From Tannerella sp. (GTDB lineage: Bacteria > Bacteroidota > Bacteroidia > Bacteroidales > Tannerellaceae), in assembly GCA_031269635.1 (NCBI GenBank), contig JAISYY010000131.1, positions 1 through 20,383 of the forward strand: a stretch of 20,383 nucleotides of DNA, given 5' to 3'. Shown here in pieces: positions 13,597 through 20,383 of the stretch. Position numbers and translations under genes: made by a program. The notes under the pieces were generated by a model. That model saw only the letters and a program-made list of their open reading frames with translations, searched no databases and had not been told where the DNA came from. How positions within the stretch are numbered: position 1 is the stretch's first letter; every line of letters starts with the position of its first letter.

Positions 13597-16014
13597 TTAT
13601 TTTTTCTTTATAACGACGATCCAGTAATCGCCGTTTTGTTTTTGTTCCAGTATTTCATGTCCTTCATTCCGCACCGATCCGGGTACATTATTAATCGGCT
13701 GCCCGTCGTCGAGCCATATTTTCAGCTTTTCGCCCGATTGCATGGCGGCCAGTTGTATTTTTGTCTGCACAAAATTCATCGGACAGGCAACGCCACGCAA
13801 ATCTTTAAATTTCCCGTCGAACGTTTCGTTCGTTTCCTTTCCGTCAACCTCCTGCGCACCATGACCGGCTTCCTGTACGTTCACGCTCTTCTCTTCCGTA
13901 TCAGCGGGCTGTTTCGCGGGGATATTTTTGAACTGCAAGGAATCATCCATGCCGTTATACAATTCGGCGACCCTGTCGGCTAACGCATAAATTTCATCTT
14001 CGCGGGAAACGAAATCGTATCCTTCCGCATCGCGGGCAATCGAAACAATTTCACGGAAATGTTCTTCTACAAACCCATATTCGATGAAATTTTTGATGAA
14101 CAGATTGAACACATCTTCCGTTGTCTTCGGCTCGGCGCCGCGCGTGACCAGCAACATGCGTGAAGATGAGAAAAGGATATGATACAGCAGACGATTCCTT
14201 GCGGCAATATCGGATGCGTCTTTTAACGCCGCTTTATTCGTATTTATAATACCCAGGTCAACTTCGATCATATCAAAAAGTCCCGCCGAACATTCGGCCG
14301 CACCCCGTCCGACGACACTGAACAGGGATTCCGCACCCCAGTCAAAATAATAGTTTTTATCTTCGGCAAACGACGGTATCTCTTTGTATTCATCTATTAA
14401 CGTCAAAGCAACGTTCCGTCCCTCCGCGTCCAGGTATGCGGCGAGGGAGCGGGCGCCGCTACGTAGAAAGGCGTCGAGCAACCGGCGGACAAAGCGGGGA
14501 ATATCCCTTGCACTTATGTTGCCCACAGGCTCAGCTAATGCCGGCGAAACGTCTCTGTGAGCCGCAAGATGAACCTGATAACCGGGATAAACGCGATCAT
14601 TGCGCAGTATCTTGCCGGAAAACCCGATGTCCGCCCAATGCTGTTGCCCGCACGAATTGGGACATCCGGAGATATGAATCCGCGCATCACTGAGCCGGTC
14701 TAACTCCAGGCCGTTCCGTAACAGTTCGCGGCGAACGGCCGCAGCCAGTTCCTTCGACAGCCCGATACCCAAACGGCACGTATCCGCTCCGGTACAGGAG
14801 ATGATATTATTAATGACGGCCGGAGCAGAGAGATCGGGAATAAACGCTTTCAGTATCTGATATATTTCAGGCAAAGCAATGTCCGGAATGTTACGCAGGC
14901 GTATGTTTTGCGACGTGGTGAAGCGGATGGTATGCTCCCCGAACCGATCTATAAAAGTCAGCAGTTTTCGTAATCCTTCAATCCCATTCCTGTCATTCAG
15001 CGATATGTTTCCCAGCAGGACGGGAACGAGAATACTGCTGTAACCTTCCTGCCTCTGCCCGGTCACGTAGCGTTTTTTCCATAAAGGATACGCTTCTTCG
15101 TCCTCCGCGGAGGATACGCCTCCGGCCGGTTCGTACGAATATCCGGGACGTTCGTTCTCCGTTTCCTGCGGCGGGACGAACAGCGGCGTTTCTTTTTTAG
15201 CCTCGCGGAAGTATTCCCTTATCAGGCGGAGCGTCGCCTCCTCGCCCGATTTATAGAAGACAAAACGCAGGCGGGCTTTATTTTTGTTTTTCCGGTTACC
15301 ATGTTCCGAGAAAAACTTTTTAAGGGCTTCCGCGACGGCATAAAGATCGCCTTCGGGAATAAAATCAAACAGTAACCAGCCAACGGACGGCTTCGAACCG
15401 CCGCCACCGCCGGCATAAACTTGAAATCCCCGTTCCCCGTCTTTCGTTTTTGCTACAAACCCCAGATCATTAATCGCCGCATACCCGATCTGCCTGTCAT
15501 CGGAGGAGAACGCTATTTTCATTTTCCGCGGCAACAGGTAGGAATCCGCCTCGGCAATCAGTTTTGAAGTAAGCGCCATGGCGTGGGGCGTCGTGTCGAA
15601 CTGTTCGTCCGCCGACAGCCCGCTATATTCCGATACCAAAATGTTGCGAACCGTGTTCCCTCCCCCACCCTTTGTGCTGAGGCCGATCTTTTTCAAATCA
15701 TGCATCACGGCCTCTATCCTGTCGAGTTGAAGGTTTTGCAACTGAATCTCCTGCCGGGTGGTAATGTGCAGCAAGTCGGAACCGTATCGACCGGCTATCT
15801 CCATCAGTCCGGCCAACTGTTTCGGACGGATGACGCCTCCGGTGGTACGCACGCGCGACATATAGACCTCATCCTGCCGCTGTTCGTATATTCCCATCGG
15901 GACGCGGAAGGCTTTGAACTGAACGGCCGCAACCTGCTTTTGTTTATAATCATTCGCCAGCGACGCAAACCTGAGAATGTCGTCGCCCAATGTTTCCGGT
16001 AATTTATAGTACAT
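13597..16014 (-). CDS. Sulfite reductase hemoprotein fused to a helical domain and a TusA domain
   Basis: Siroheme/[4Fe-4S] enzyme expected to reduce sulfite to sulfide. Of 805 residues, about 25-540 form the duplicated nitrite/sulfite-reductase fold, with cluster ligands Cys407, Cys413, Cys451 and Cys455 (CTGADTC and CPNSC). A helical region of about 575-690 resembles a HEPN-type bundle, but only weakly. After a charged linker, residues about 735-805 form a TusA/SirA-like domain with DLRGVACPMN, where Cys744 is the sulfur-accepting cysteine and the usual CPxP reads CPMN. The fusion suggests that newly made sulfide can be taken as persulfide and handed on. It lies between the PstB-like ATPase (33 bp) and the sulfur-carrier trio. 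A nitrite substrate is possible from sequence alone, but APS reductase, CysDN and MetY point to sulfite. Confidence 0.9.
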   Translation of the reverse strand: MYYKLPETLGDDILRFASLANDYKQKQVAAVQFKAFRVPMGIYEQRQDEVYMSRVRTTGGVIRPKQLAGLMEIAGRYGSDLLHITTRQEIQLQNLQLDRIEAVMHDLKKIGLSTKGGGGNTVRNILVSEYSGLSADEQFDTTPHAMALTSKLIAEADSYLLPRKMKIAFSSDDRQIGYAAINDLGFVAKTKDGERGFQVYAGGGGGSKPSVGWLLFDFIPEGDLYAVAEALKKFFSEHGNRKNKNKARLRFVFYKSGEEATLRLIREYFREAKKETPLFVPPQETENERPGYSYEPAGGVSSAEDEEAYPLWKKRYVTGQRQEGYSSILVPVLLGNISLNDRNGIEGLRKLLTFIDRFGEHTIRFTTSQNIRLRNIPDIALPEIYQILKAFIPDLSAPAVINNIISCTGADTCRLGIGLSKELAAAVRRELLRNGLELDRLSDARIHISGCPNSCGQQHWADIGFSGKILRNDRVYPGYQVHLAAHRDVSPALAEPVGNISARDIPRFVRRLLDAFLRSGARSLAAYLDAEGRNVALTLIDEYKEIPSFAEDKNYYFDWGAESLFSVVGRGAAECSAGLFDMIEVDLGIINTNKAALKDASDIAARNRLLYHILFSSSRMLLVTRGAEPKTTEDVFNLFIKNFIEYGFVEEHFREIVSIARDAEGYDFVSREDEIYALADRVAELYNGMDDSLQFKNIPAKQPADTEEKSVNVQEAGHGAQEVDGKETNETFDGKFKDLRGVACPMNFVQTKIQLAAMQSGEKLKIWLDDGQPINNVPGSVRNEGHEILEQKQNGDYWIVVIKKK

Positions 16015-16047
16015 ATATATTTTCGCTCTTTTGTTGATAACGGGCGG

Positions 16048-16893
16048 TCAACTGAACACGCCCGACAGATACTGTTTCGTCAATTCATGCCTGGGATTGT
16101 TGAACAGTTCGTCCGCCGAACCGCTTTCTATCACTTCGCCCAGATAGATGAATATGACATGGTCGGCTATCCGTAAAGCCTGACGCAGGGTGTGCGTAAC
16201 CAGGATAACGCCGTATTTGGCTTTCAACTTGACGAACAAGTCTTCAATATGCCGGCTGGATATCGGATCCAGCGCCGAAGTTGACTCATCGCCCAGGATA
16301 AACTGCGGTTTTATCGCCAGTCCGCGAGCCAAGCATAAACGCTGTTGCTGACCGATAGAGAGGCTGGAGGCAGGGGAATGAAGCCGGTCTTTCACTTCAT
16401 CCCACAGGCCTGCATCCCGCAAATTCTCTTCCACGATCCGTTTCAGCAGTTTTTTATTACGGACGCCATGAATTTTGCAACCGAATGTGATATTGTCGAA
16501 AATGGACATCGGCAGTGGGGTCGGACGCTGGGAAAGCAATCCCATTTTTTTACGGATATGAGTCACTTCCACTCGCTTTCCATAAATATTTTCGCCGTCA
16601 ATAACGATTTCCCCCTTGACTTTTACCTTTTCATCATCATCAATCAAACGGTTGATCGTCTTCAGTAATGTTGATTTTCCACACCCCGATGGTCCAATGA
16701 TACAGGTGATTTTGTGATTGGGAATTTTGATGCTGATATTTTTCAGGATACGGTTATCCCCTATGCTCACACTGAGATTGCTCACTTTAATCTCTGTTCC
16801 CGCCACCTCCCTGCGGCAGAGACCGGCTTCATTTTTGCCGGTAACCGCCACAAGGTTGTGAACGTCATGAAATATCGGAAGCGCTTCTATCAT
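16048..16893 (-). CDS. pstB: PstB-like ABC transporter ATPase
   Basis: ATPase expected to energise the PstC/PstA permease pair encoded 5 kb further along the same strand. The 281-residue protein has Walker A GPSGCGKST (67-75), the Q-loop region LLSQRPTPLPMSIFDNI (Gln122), which closely follows the PstB pattern, signature LSIGQQQ (178-184), Walker B FILGDE (198-203), D-loop SALD and switch His234. Two deviations: LSGGQ reads LSIGQ, and the proline normally after the Walker B glutamate is serine. There is an unusual 34-residue N-terminal extension before the ABC core. Separation from pstSCA and close linkage to metY and sulfite reductase support a sulfur-anion transporter. Confidence 0.88.
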   Translation of the reverse strand: MIEALPIFHDVHNLVAVTGKNEAGLCRREVAGTEIKVSNLSVSIGDNRILKNISIKIPNHKITCIIGPSGCGKSTLLKTINRLIDDDEKVKVKGEIVIDGENIYGKRVEVTHIRKKMGLLSQRPTPLPMSIFDNITFGCKIHGVRNKKLLKRIVEENLRDAGLWDEVKDRLHSPASSLSIGQQQRLCLARGLAIKPQFILGDESTSALDPISSRHIEDLFVKLKAKYGVILVTHTLRQALRIADHVIFIYLGEVIESGSADELFNNPRHELTKQYLSGVFS

Positions 16894-16914
16894 CTTACTA
16901 CCGTTTTCGTGTGT

Positions 16915-18213
16915 TTATCCCAGTTTTTCGAACGCCTGTTCCAGGTCGGCTTTAATATCTTCGATATTCTCAATACCGACCGAGATACGCAACAGTCCGG
17001 GCGTTACGCCGGTTGCCTCCTGTTCTTCGGGCGACAGTTGTTCGTGCGTCGTAGCCGACGGATGGATGATAAGGGATTTGGCGTCGCCCACATTCGCCAG
17101 GTGACTGTGAAGTTTTACATTGTCGATCAACCGGTCCGCATTACTTGCTTCCCCTTTGATCTTGAATGTAAGGACGGACCCGGGTCCTTTCGGGAGATAT
17201 TTCTTAGCCAGGTCATAGTATTTGTTGCCCGGCAGACCCGGATAATTGACATATTCGACTTTCGGATGCTGTTCGAGCCATTCGGCGAGCGCCTGCGCGT
17301 TTTGCACGTGCCGATCTACGCGGAGCGAAAGCGTTTCGACGCCCTGTACGAGCAGGAACGAATTGAACGGGCTGATCGTGTTACCCCAGTCGCGAAGACC
17401 TTCCACGCGGGCGCGGATGTTAAACGCAATATTGCCGAACGGGCCGCCGCTGCCGAACACATCCCAGAACACAAGTCCGTGATAGCTGTTCGACGGTTCG
17501 GTAAAGGCAGGGAACTTGCCGTTGCCCCAGTTGAATTTACCGCTGTCGACAATGATGCCGCCCAGCGACGTGCCGTGTCCTCCGATCCACTTCGTAGCCG
17601 ATTCCACAACAACCGCCGCGCCGTGTTCTATCGGACGGAAAAGATAGCCTCCGGCGCCGAACGTATTGTCCACGATTAACGGTATATCGTACTTGTTGGC
17701 TACTTCGGCGATGGCGTCGAAATCGGGAATATTCAGTTCCGGATTGCCGATCGTTTCCAGATACAGGGCTTTGGTATTACCGTCTATCCGTTTCTCAAAC
17801 TCGTCCGGGTCGTCATTCGGGGTAAACCTCACTTCGATACCCAGGCGTCTGAACTGCGACTTAAACTGGTTATAGGTTCCGCCGTATAAATGCGAGGTGG
17901 TTACGAAATTATCGCCTACCTGCAGGATATTATTCAGCGCGATGAACTGTGCCGACTGTCCGGTGGACGTCGCCAATCCCGTCACGCCGCCTTCCAGCGC
18001 GGCTATGCGTTTTTCAAAAACATCGGTTGTCGGGTTCTGCAAACGGGTATAAATGTTGCCGAATTTCCGTAATCCGAAAAGGTCCGCACCGTCTTTTGCG
18101 TCTTCAAAGACGTACGAAGTTGTCTGGTAAATGGGTAATGCGCGGGCATGAGTGGTTTTATCTACTTCCTGACCTGCGTGCACTTGTAATGTTTCAAATC
18201 TTAATTCGCTCAT
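16915..18213 (-). CDS. metY: O-acetylhomoserine sulfhydrylase (MetY)
   Basis: PLP enzyme of the Cys/Met gamma-family that joins sulfide, or carrier-bound sulfur, to O-acetylhomoserine to give homocysteine. The 432-residue protein has THARALPIYQTTSYVF at the N-terminus, TSTGQSAQF, VDNTFGAGGYL with Asp182, and ESATKWIGGHG with PLP-binding Lys208. The length, and insertions longer than MetB/MetC enzymes (about 380-400), favour MetY. It is the first gene of the long minus-strand train, with a -7 box and palindromic operator upstream, and is followed 21 bp later by the PstB-like gene. In Wolinella the homologue uses a protein thiocarboxylate as sulfur source, which fits the carrier trio here. Confidence 0.95.
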   Translation of the reverse strand: MSELRFETLQVHAGQEVDKTTHARALPIYQTTSYVFEDAKDGADLFGLRKFGNIYTRLQNPTTDVFEKRIAALEGGVTGLATSTGQSAQFIALNNILQVGDNFVTTSHLYGGTYNQFKSQFRRLGIEVRFTPNDDPDEFEKRIDGNTKALYLETIGNPELNIPDFDAIAEVANKYDIPLIVDNTFGAGGYLFRPIEHGAAVVVESATKWIGGHGTSLGGIIVDSGKFNWGNGKFPAFTEPSNSYHGLVFWDVFGSGGPFGNIAFNIRARVEGLRDWGNTISPFNSFLLVQGVETLSLRVDRHVQNAQALAEWLEQHPKVEYVNYPGLPGNKYYDLAKKYLPKGPGSVLTFKIKGEASNADRLIDNVKLHSHLANVGDAKSLIIHPSATTHEQLSPEEQEATGVTPGLLRISVGIENIEDIKADLEQAFEKLG

Positions 18214-18281
18214 AATTTTGTTATTTTTATAGTGTTACTAATTGTTTTTTTTTATAGATAGTCCTGTTGTATTTGACTTTG

Positions 18282-18289
18282 CAAAGATA
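18282..18289 (-). promoter_or_regulatory. metY operon -7 promoter box (TATCTTTG)
   Basis: Reads TATCTTTG on the minus strand, an exact match to the Bacteroidetes -7 consensus TAnnTTTG. It lies about 70 bp upstream of the metY ATG. Because gaps downstream are short, it is the likely main promoter for the gene train from metY on. Confidence 0.7.
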
Positions 18290-18291
18290 GG

Positions 18292-18316
18292 GGTATTTCA
18301 CGGTCTGTGAAATACC
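18292..18316. promoter_or_regulatory. Perfect inverted repeat next to the metY -7 box
   Basis: GGTATTTCAC and GTGAAATACC form perfect 10-bp arms separated by 5 bp (GGTCT). It begins 2 bp upstream of the -7 box and covers the -33 region, a placement suited to a repressor. Its outer arm overlaps the operator at 18312-18329. Confidence 0.7.
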
Positions 18317-18329
18317 ACATTTATGGTAT
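18312..18329. promoter_or_regulatory. Palindromic operator of metY, shared with cysK
   Basis: ATACCACATTTATGGTAT, with perfect 6-bp outer arms ATACCA/TGGTAT. It begins 23 bp upstream of the TA of the -7 box, centring roughly 40-45 bp before the likely transcription start, like a class II activator site. A near copy sits at the same distance from the cysK box. It starts 3 bp after the cysK stop codon. Confidence 0.7.
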
Positions 18330-18332
18330 TTT

Positions 18333-19280
18333 TCACAAAGGATATTCATCAAACGCATAAAGGATGGTTGAGAGGTAACGTTCGCCCGTATCCGGCAATA
18401 TCACTACGATGTTCTTGCCTTTATTTTCCGGTAACTTAGCCAGTTGGGATGCGGCGTAGGCAGCGGCGCCCGAAGAGATACCGACCAGGAGGCCTTCGGT
18501 CTTCGCCAGTTCGCGGCTGGTTCGTATGGCGTCATCATTCGTAACGCGGATTACCTCGTCCACAACCGAGTCGTCATAATTCTTGGGGACAAAACCGGCG
18601 CCGATACCCTGTATCTTGTGCGCTCCGGGGTTTCCGCCCGACAGGACGGGGGAATCAGTCGGTTCCACTGCGTATGCTTTCAACCGGGGATTGAGTTCTT
18701 TCAATCTTTTCCCGGCTCCGCTGACGGTTCCTCCCGTGCCTACTCCGGAGACAAAAAGATCTACCTGTCCGTCCGTGTCACGCCAGATTTCTTCGGCGGT
18801 CGCTGTCCGGTGAATTTCGGGATTGGAGGGGTTGTCGAACTGTTGCAGGATGACGGAGCCGGCTATGTCCTTATGGAGCGCCTCTGCCTTGCCGATAGCG
18901 CCTTTCATTCCTTCCACGCCGGGGGTAAGCACGAGCGTCGCTCCCAGGGCTTTCAGCAGGTTACGCCGTTCCAGGCTCATGGTTTCGGGCATGGTGAGGA
19001 TCAGTTTGTAGCCTTTGGTTGCCGCCACAAAAGCGAGTCCGATGCCGGTATTACCGCTTGTCGGTTCAATAATTGTAGCGCCTGCCGAAAGAATACCGTT
19101 CTTTTCGGCGTCTTCCACCATCGCCAGGGCGATACGGTCTTTCACGCTTCCTAACGGATTAAAATACTCCAGTTTCCCGATCAACTTCGCAGCCAGCGAA
19201 TGATGTTCACCGAATGAGTTCAATTCTAACAGTGGGGTATTACCCACGAGTTCTGTAAGTTTTTTTGCAATCTTTGCCAT
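18333..19280 (-). CDS. cysK: Cysteine synthase A (O-acetylserine sulfhydrylase)
   Basis: PLP enzyme making cysteine from O-acetylserine and sulfide. The 315-residue protein begins MAKIAKKLTELVGNTPLLEL and has PLP-binding Lys47 in NPLGSVKDR, the PTSGNTG loop (73-79) and a normal C-terminus. The open frame extends 25 codons further up to 19355, but that region contains the -7 box (19319-19326) and looks unlike CysK, so the ATG at 19278-19280 is chosen. It is transcribed divergently from the LuxR-type regulator. metY starts 120 bp downstream with its own promoter and no ordinary terminator between them. Confidence 0.96.
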   Translation of the reverse strand: MAKIAKKLTELVGNTPLLELNSFGEHHSLAAKLIGKLEYFNPLGSVKDRIALAMVEDAEKNGILSAGATIIEPTSGNTGIGLAFVAATKGYKLILTMPETMSLERRNLLKALGATLVLTPGVEGMKGAIGKAEALHKDIAGSVILQQFDNPSNPEIHRTATAEEIWRDTDGQVDLFVSGVGTGGTVSGAGKRLKELNPRLKAYAVEPTDSPVLSGGNPGAHKIQGIGAGFVPKNYDDSVVDEVIRVTNDDAIRTSRELAKTEGLLVGISSGAAAYAASQLAKLPENKGKNIVVILPDTGERYLSTILYAFDEYPL

Positions 19281-19318
19281 AGTTGTTGTTATTATTTTAT
19301 TTGTAAAACATTTCGCTG

Positions 19319-19326
19319 CAAAGGTA
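19319..19326 (-). promoter_or_regulatory. cysK -7 promoter box (TACCTTTG)
   Basis: Exact TAnnTTTG match on the minus strand, about 40 bp before the cysK ATG. The shared operator begins 23 bp upstream of its TA, the same spacing as at metY. No good -33 TTTG is visible, which suits an activator-dependent promoter. Confidence 0.7.
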
Positions 19327-19348
19327 CGGCCTTCCGTTTGATAAAAAA

Positions 19349-19366
19349 ATAGCACATTTGTGGTAT
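19349..19366. promoter_or_regulatory. Palindromic operator between cysK and the LuxR-type regulator
   Basis: ATAGCACATTTGTGGTAT is a near-palindrome (ATA.CACA..TGTG.TAT) and a close copy of the metY site; 17 of 18 bases agree over 19353-19370 against 18316-18333. It lies in the divergent region, so one bound protein could influence cysK and the regulator gene. Confidence 0.7.
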
Positions 19367-19388
19367 TTTTATGTTCGCTTTAAATGTT

Positions 19389-19396
19389 TATATTTG
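19389..19396 (+). promoter_or_regulatory. -7 promoter box of the LuxR-type regulator (TATATTTG)
   Basis: TAnnTTTG match on the plus strand, 25 bp before the chosen ATG at 19422. The shared operator ends 22 bp upstream of this box, so the same site could also affect this promoter. Confidence 0.6.
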
Positions 19397-19421
19397 CAGT
19401 CTGATATTAAAAAGTTACATA

Positions 19422-20069
19422 ATGAAACACTGTATTCTGGCTGATAATCAATTTGTCACAAACGAAGGTATCTCTGCGCTGCTGGCGCGGACAGGAATCG
19501 AACACATTGTCCGGGTAAAAACGAGGAGTGAATTACAAAAAAACCTGGGCGTTTATCCCGACGCGCTTGTGGTGTTGGACTATACCTTATTTGATTTTAT
19601 TTCCATGCAGCAGATGCTGATTGTCAAAACGGCTGCCCGGTCGTCGACGTGGATACTTTTCTCCAACGAACTGGGCGATGTTTTTCTCCGCTATGTCCTG
19701 CAGTCCGACCCGACGATAAGCGTGGTGATGAAGAACGATTCTTCCGCAGAGGTGCTGGAAGCCCTGCAATATTCGGTACGCGGTATCCCGTATGTCTGCG
19801 AATACGCGGAACAAATCCTCCAAAACGAAACTCCGGCCGATACGGACGCAACTCCTATCCATCTCACGGCTTCGGAAAAGATCATCCTGCACGAAATCGC
19901 AATGGGTAAGACGACCAAGGAAATCGCCTATGAAAAAAACCTGAGTTTCCATACGGTCAATTCCCACCGGAAAAATATTTTCCGGAAGTTAGAAATAAAT
20001 AATGTACACGAGGCGATAAAATATGCTATCCGCGCAGGGATATTTGATGTCGCAGAATATTATATCTGA
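19422..20069 (+). CDS. LuxR/NarL-type transcriptional regulator with receiver-like N-domain
   Basis: DNA-binding regulator of 215 residues. Residues about 148-205 form a LuxR-type helix-turn-helix: LTASEKIILHEIAMGKTTKEIA, then SFHTVNSHRKNIFRKL. Residues 1-125 look like a response-regulator receiver: acidic Asp8 in LADNQ, Asp53 in VVLDYTLFD as possible phosphosite, Ser81 and Lys104. However, only one acidic residue is present at the start, where receivers usually have a pair. The start at 19422 is preferred because an upstream in-frame ATG at 19371 precedes the -7 box. Divergent from cysK across the shared operator, it is a candidate regulator of sulfur assimilation, by context only. No histidine kinase gene is visible. 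Confidence 0.88.
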   Translation: MKHCILADNQFVTNEGISALLARTGIEHIVRVKTRSELQKNLGVYPDALVVLDYTLFDFISMQQMLIVKTAARSSTWILFSNELGDVFLRYVLQSDPTISVVMKNDSSAEVLEALQYSVRGIPYVCEYAEQILQNETPADTDATPIHLTASEKIILHEIAMGKTTKEIAYEKNLSFHTVNSHRKNIFRKLEINNVHEAIKYAIRAGIFDVAEYYI

Positions 20070-20094
20070 AAAACGGCGGAGCTGTCTTCCTTAT

Positions 20095-20125
20095 TCCGGA
20101 AACCTCCCCCAGCGAACTTTCCGGA
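20095..20125 (+). terminator. Possible terminator hairpin after the LuxR-type regulator
   Basis: TCCGGAAA (20095-20102) can pair with TTTCCGGA (20118-20125), an 8-bp perfect stem with a 15-nt loop, 26 bp after the stop. A run of five T comes only at 20132, so it is not a textbook terminator. Confidence 0.35.
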
Positions 20126-20211
20126 CGGACATTTTTCCGCATTTTCAGCAAATATTCAACCGTAATGTCAGATTTAACTAAATATATGAATCAAAATATC
20201 ACAAAAGTTAC

Positions 20212-20219
20212 TATTTTTG
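20212..20219 (+). promoter_or_regulatory. -7 promoter box (TATTTTTG) of the last gene
   Basis: TAnnTTTG match on the plus strand 27 bp upstream of the ATG at 20247. No convincing -33 element was seen. Confidence 0.5.
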
Positions 20220-20246
20220 CATCATTATTTTAATAGGTATAAGGTT

Positions 20247-20383
20247 ATGTTTTGCGAAAAATACAAACGGGTTTGTTATGCTGACAGTGATTTGAGCTTT
20301 CTGGTAAATATCAGTAATGTAATCAGTCACAGCGAAGATATTTACAAAGACCTGGAGCTGGTATTGGAAGAATTGTGCGAATA
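20247..20383 (+). CDS. Start of an unrecognised gene, cut by window edge
   Basis: Only 45 codons are present, beginning MFCEKYKRVCYADSD and running open to the window end. An AAGG lies 3-6 bp upstream of the ATG and a -7 box is at 20212-20219. The helical stretch NISNVISHSEDIYKDLELVL resembles the lead-in helix of GAF-domain sensor or sigma-54 activator proteins, but this is too little to name a family. Confidence 0.6.
   Translation, partial: MFCEKYKRVCYADSDLSFLVNISNVISHSEDIYKDLELVLEELCE

Noticed and set aside
19281..19355. 25-residue N-terminal extension of CysK
   Set aside because: It contains the -7 box and is not CysK-like; the standard start is at 19280.

Overview
The window reads as chromosomal DNA of a bacterium of the Bacteroidetes, most likely Bacteroidales. 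The clues are TAnnTTTG -7 promoter boxes, A-rich and weak ribosome binding sites, and closest recall of most proteins to Bacteroidales families. No rRNA, tRNA, insertion sequence or genuine CRISPR array was seen. The genus cannot be fixed from the sequence alone.

Almost everything from 18213 down to 1 lies on the minus strand and forms one long, tightly packed gene train. Its theme is assimilation of sulfate into cysteine and methionine, together with synthesis of the siroheme that sulfite reductase needs. In transcription order: metY (O-acetylhomoserine sulfhydrylase), a PstB-like ATPase, a sulfite reductase fused to a C-terminal TusA domain, a ThiS-like sulfur carrier, a ThiF/MoeB-like activating enzyme, a JAMM peptidase, pstS-pstC-pstA, a three-part HemC/SUMT/HemD fusion, hemB, cysD, cysN, a 0.6 kb spacer with a palindromic tandem array, cysH (APS reductase), precorrin-2 dehydrogenase, hemA and hemL (cut by the window edge). 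Five junctions are 4-bp ATGA overlaps.

Upstream, cysK (18333-19280, minus) has its own promoter. It is divergent from a LuxR-type regulator (19422-20069, plus), and a further partial plus-strand gene begins at 20247. The metY and cysK promoters share a palindromic operator-like site placed at exactly the same distance from their -7 boxes.

Working model: the Pst-type ABC transporter, split across the operon, imports an oxyanion that may be sulfate. CysDN makes APS and a [4Fe-4S] APS reductase makes sulfite. A siroheme enzyme makes sulfide. HemL/HemA/HemB/fusion/precorrin-2 dehydrogenase make nearly all of siroheme. Sulfide may be loaded on the small carrier (activated by the ThiF-like protein, trimmed by the JAMM peptidase) and delivered to MetY or CysK. 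This resembles the protein-thiocarboxylate methionine route described for Wolinella succinogenes, here in an expanded form. Notable oddities are a HemC part with no cofactor-binding third domain, a shortened HemA with a changed Rossmann glycine motif, a carrier ending in Gly-Gly-Gly-Arg, and a helically phased array of twelve palindromes.
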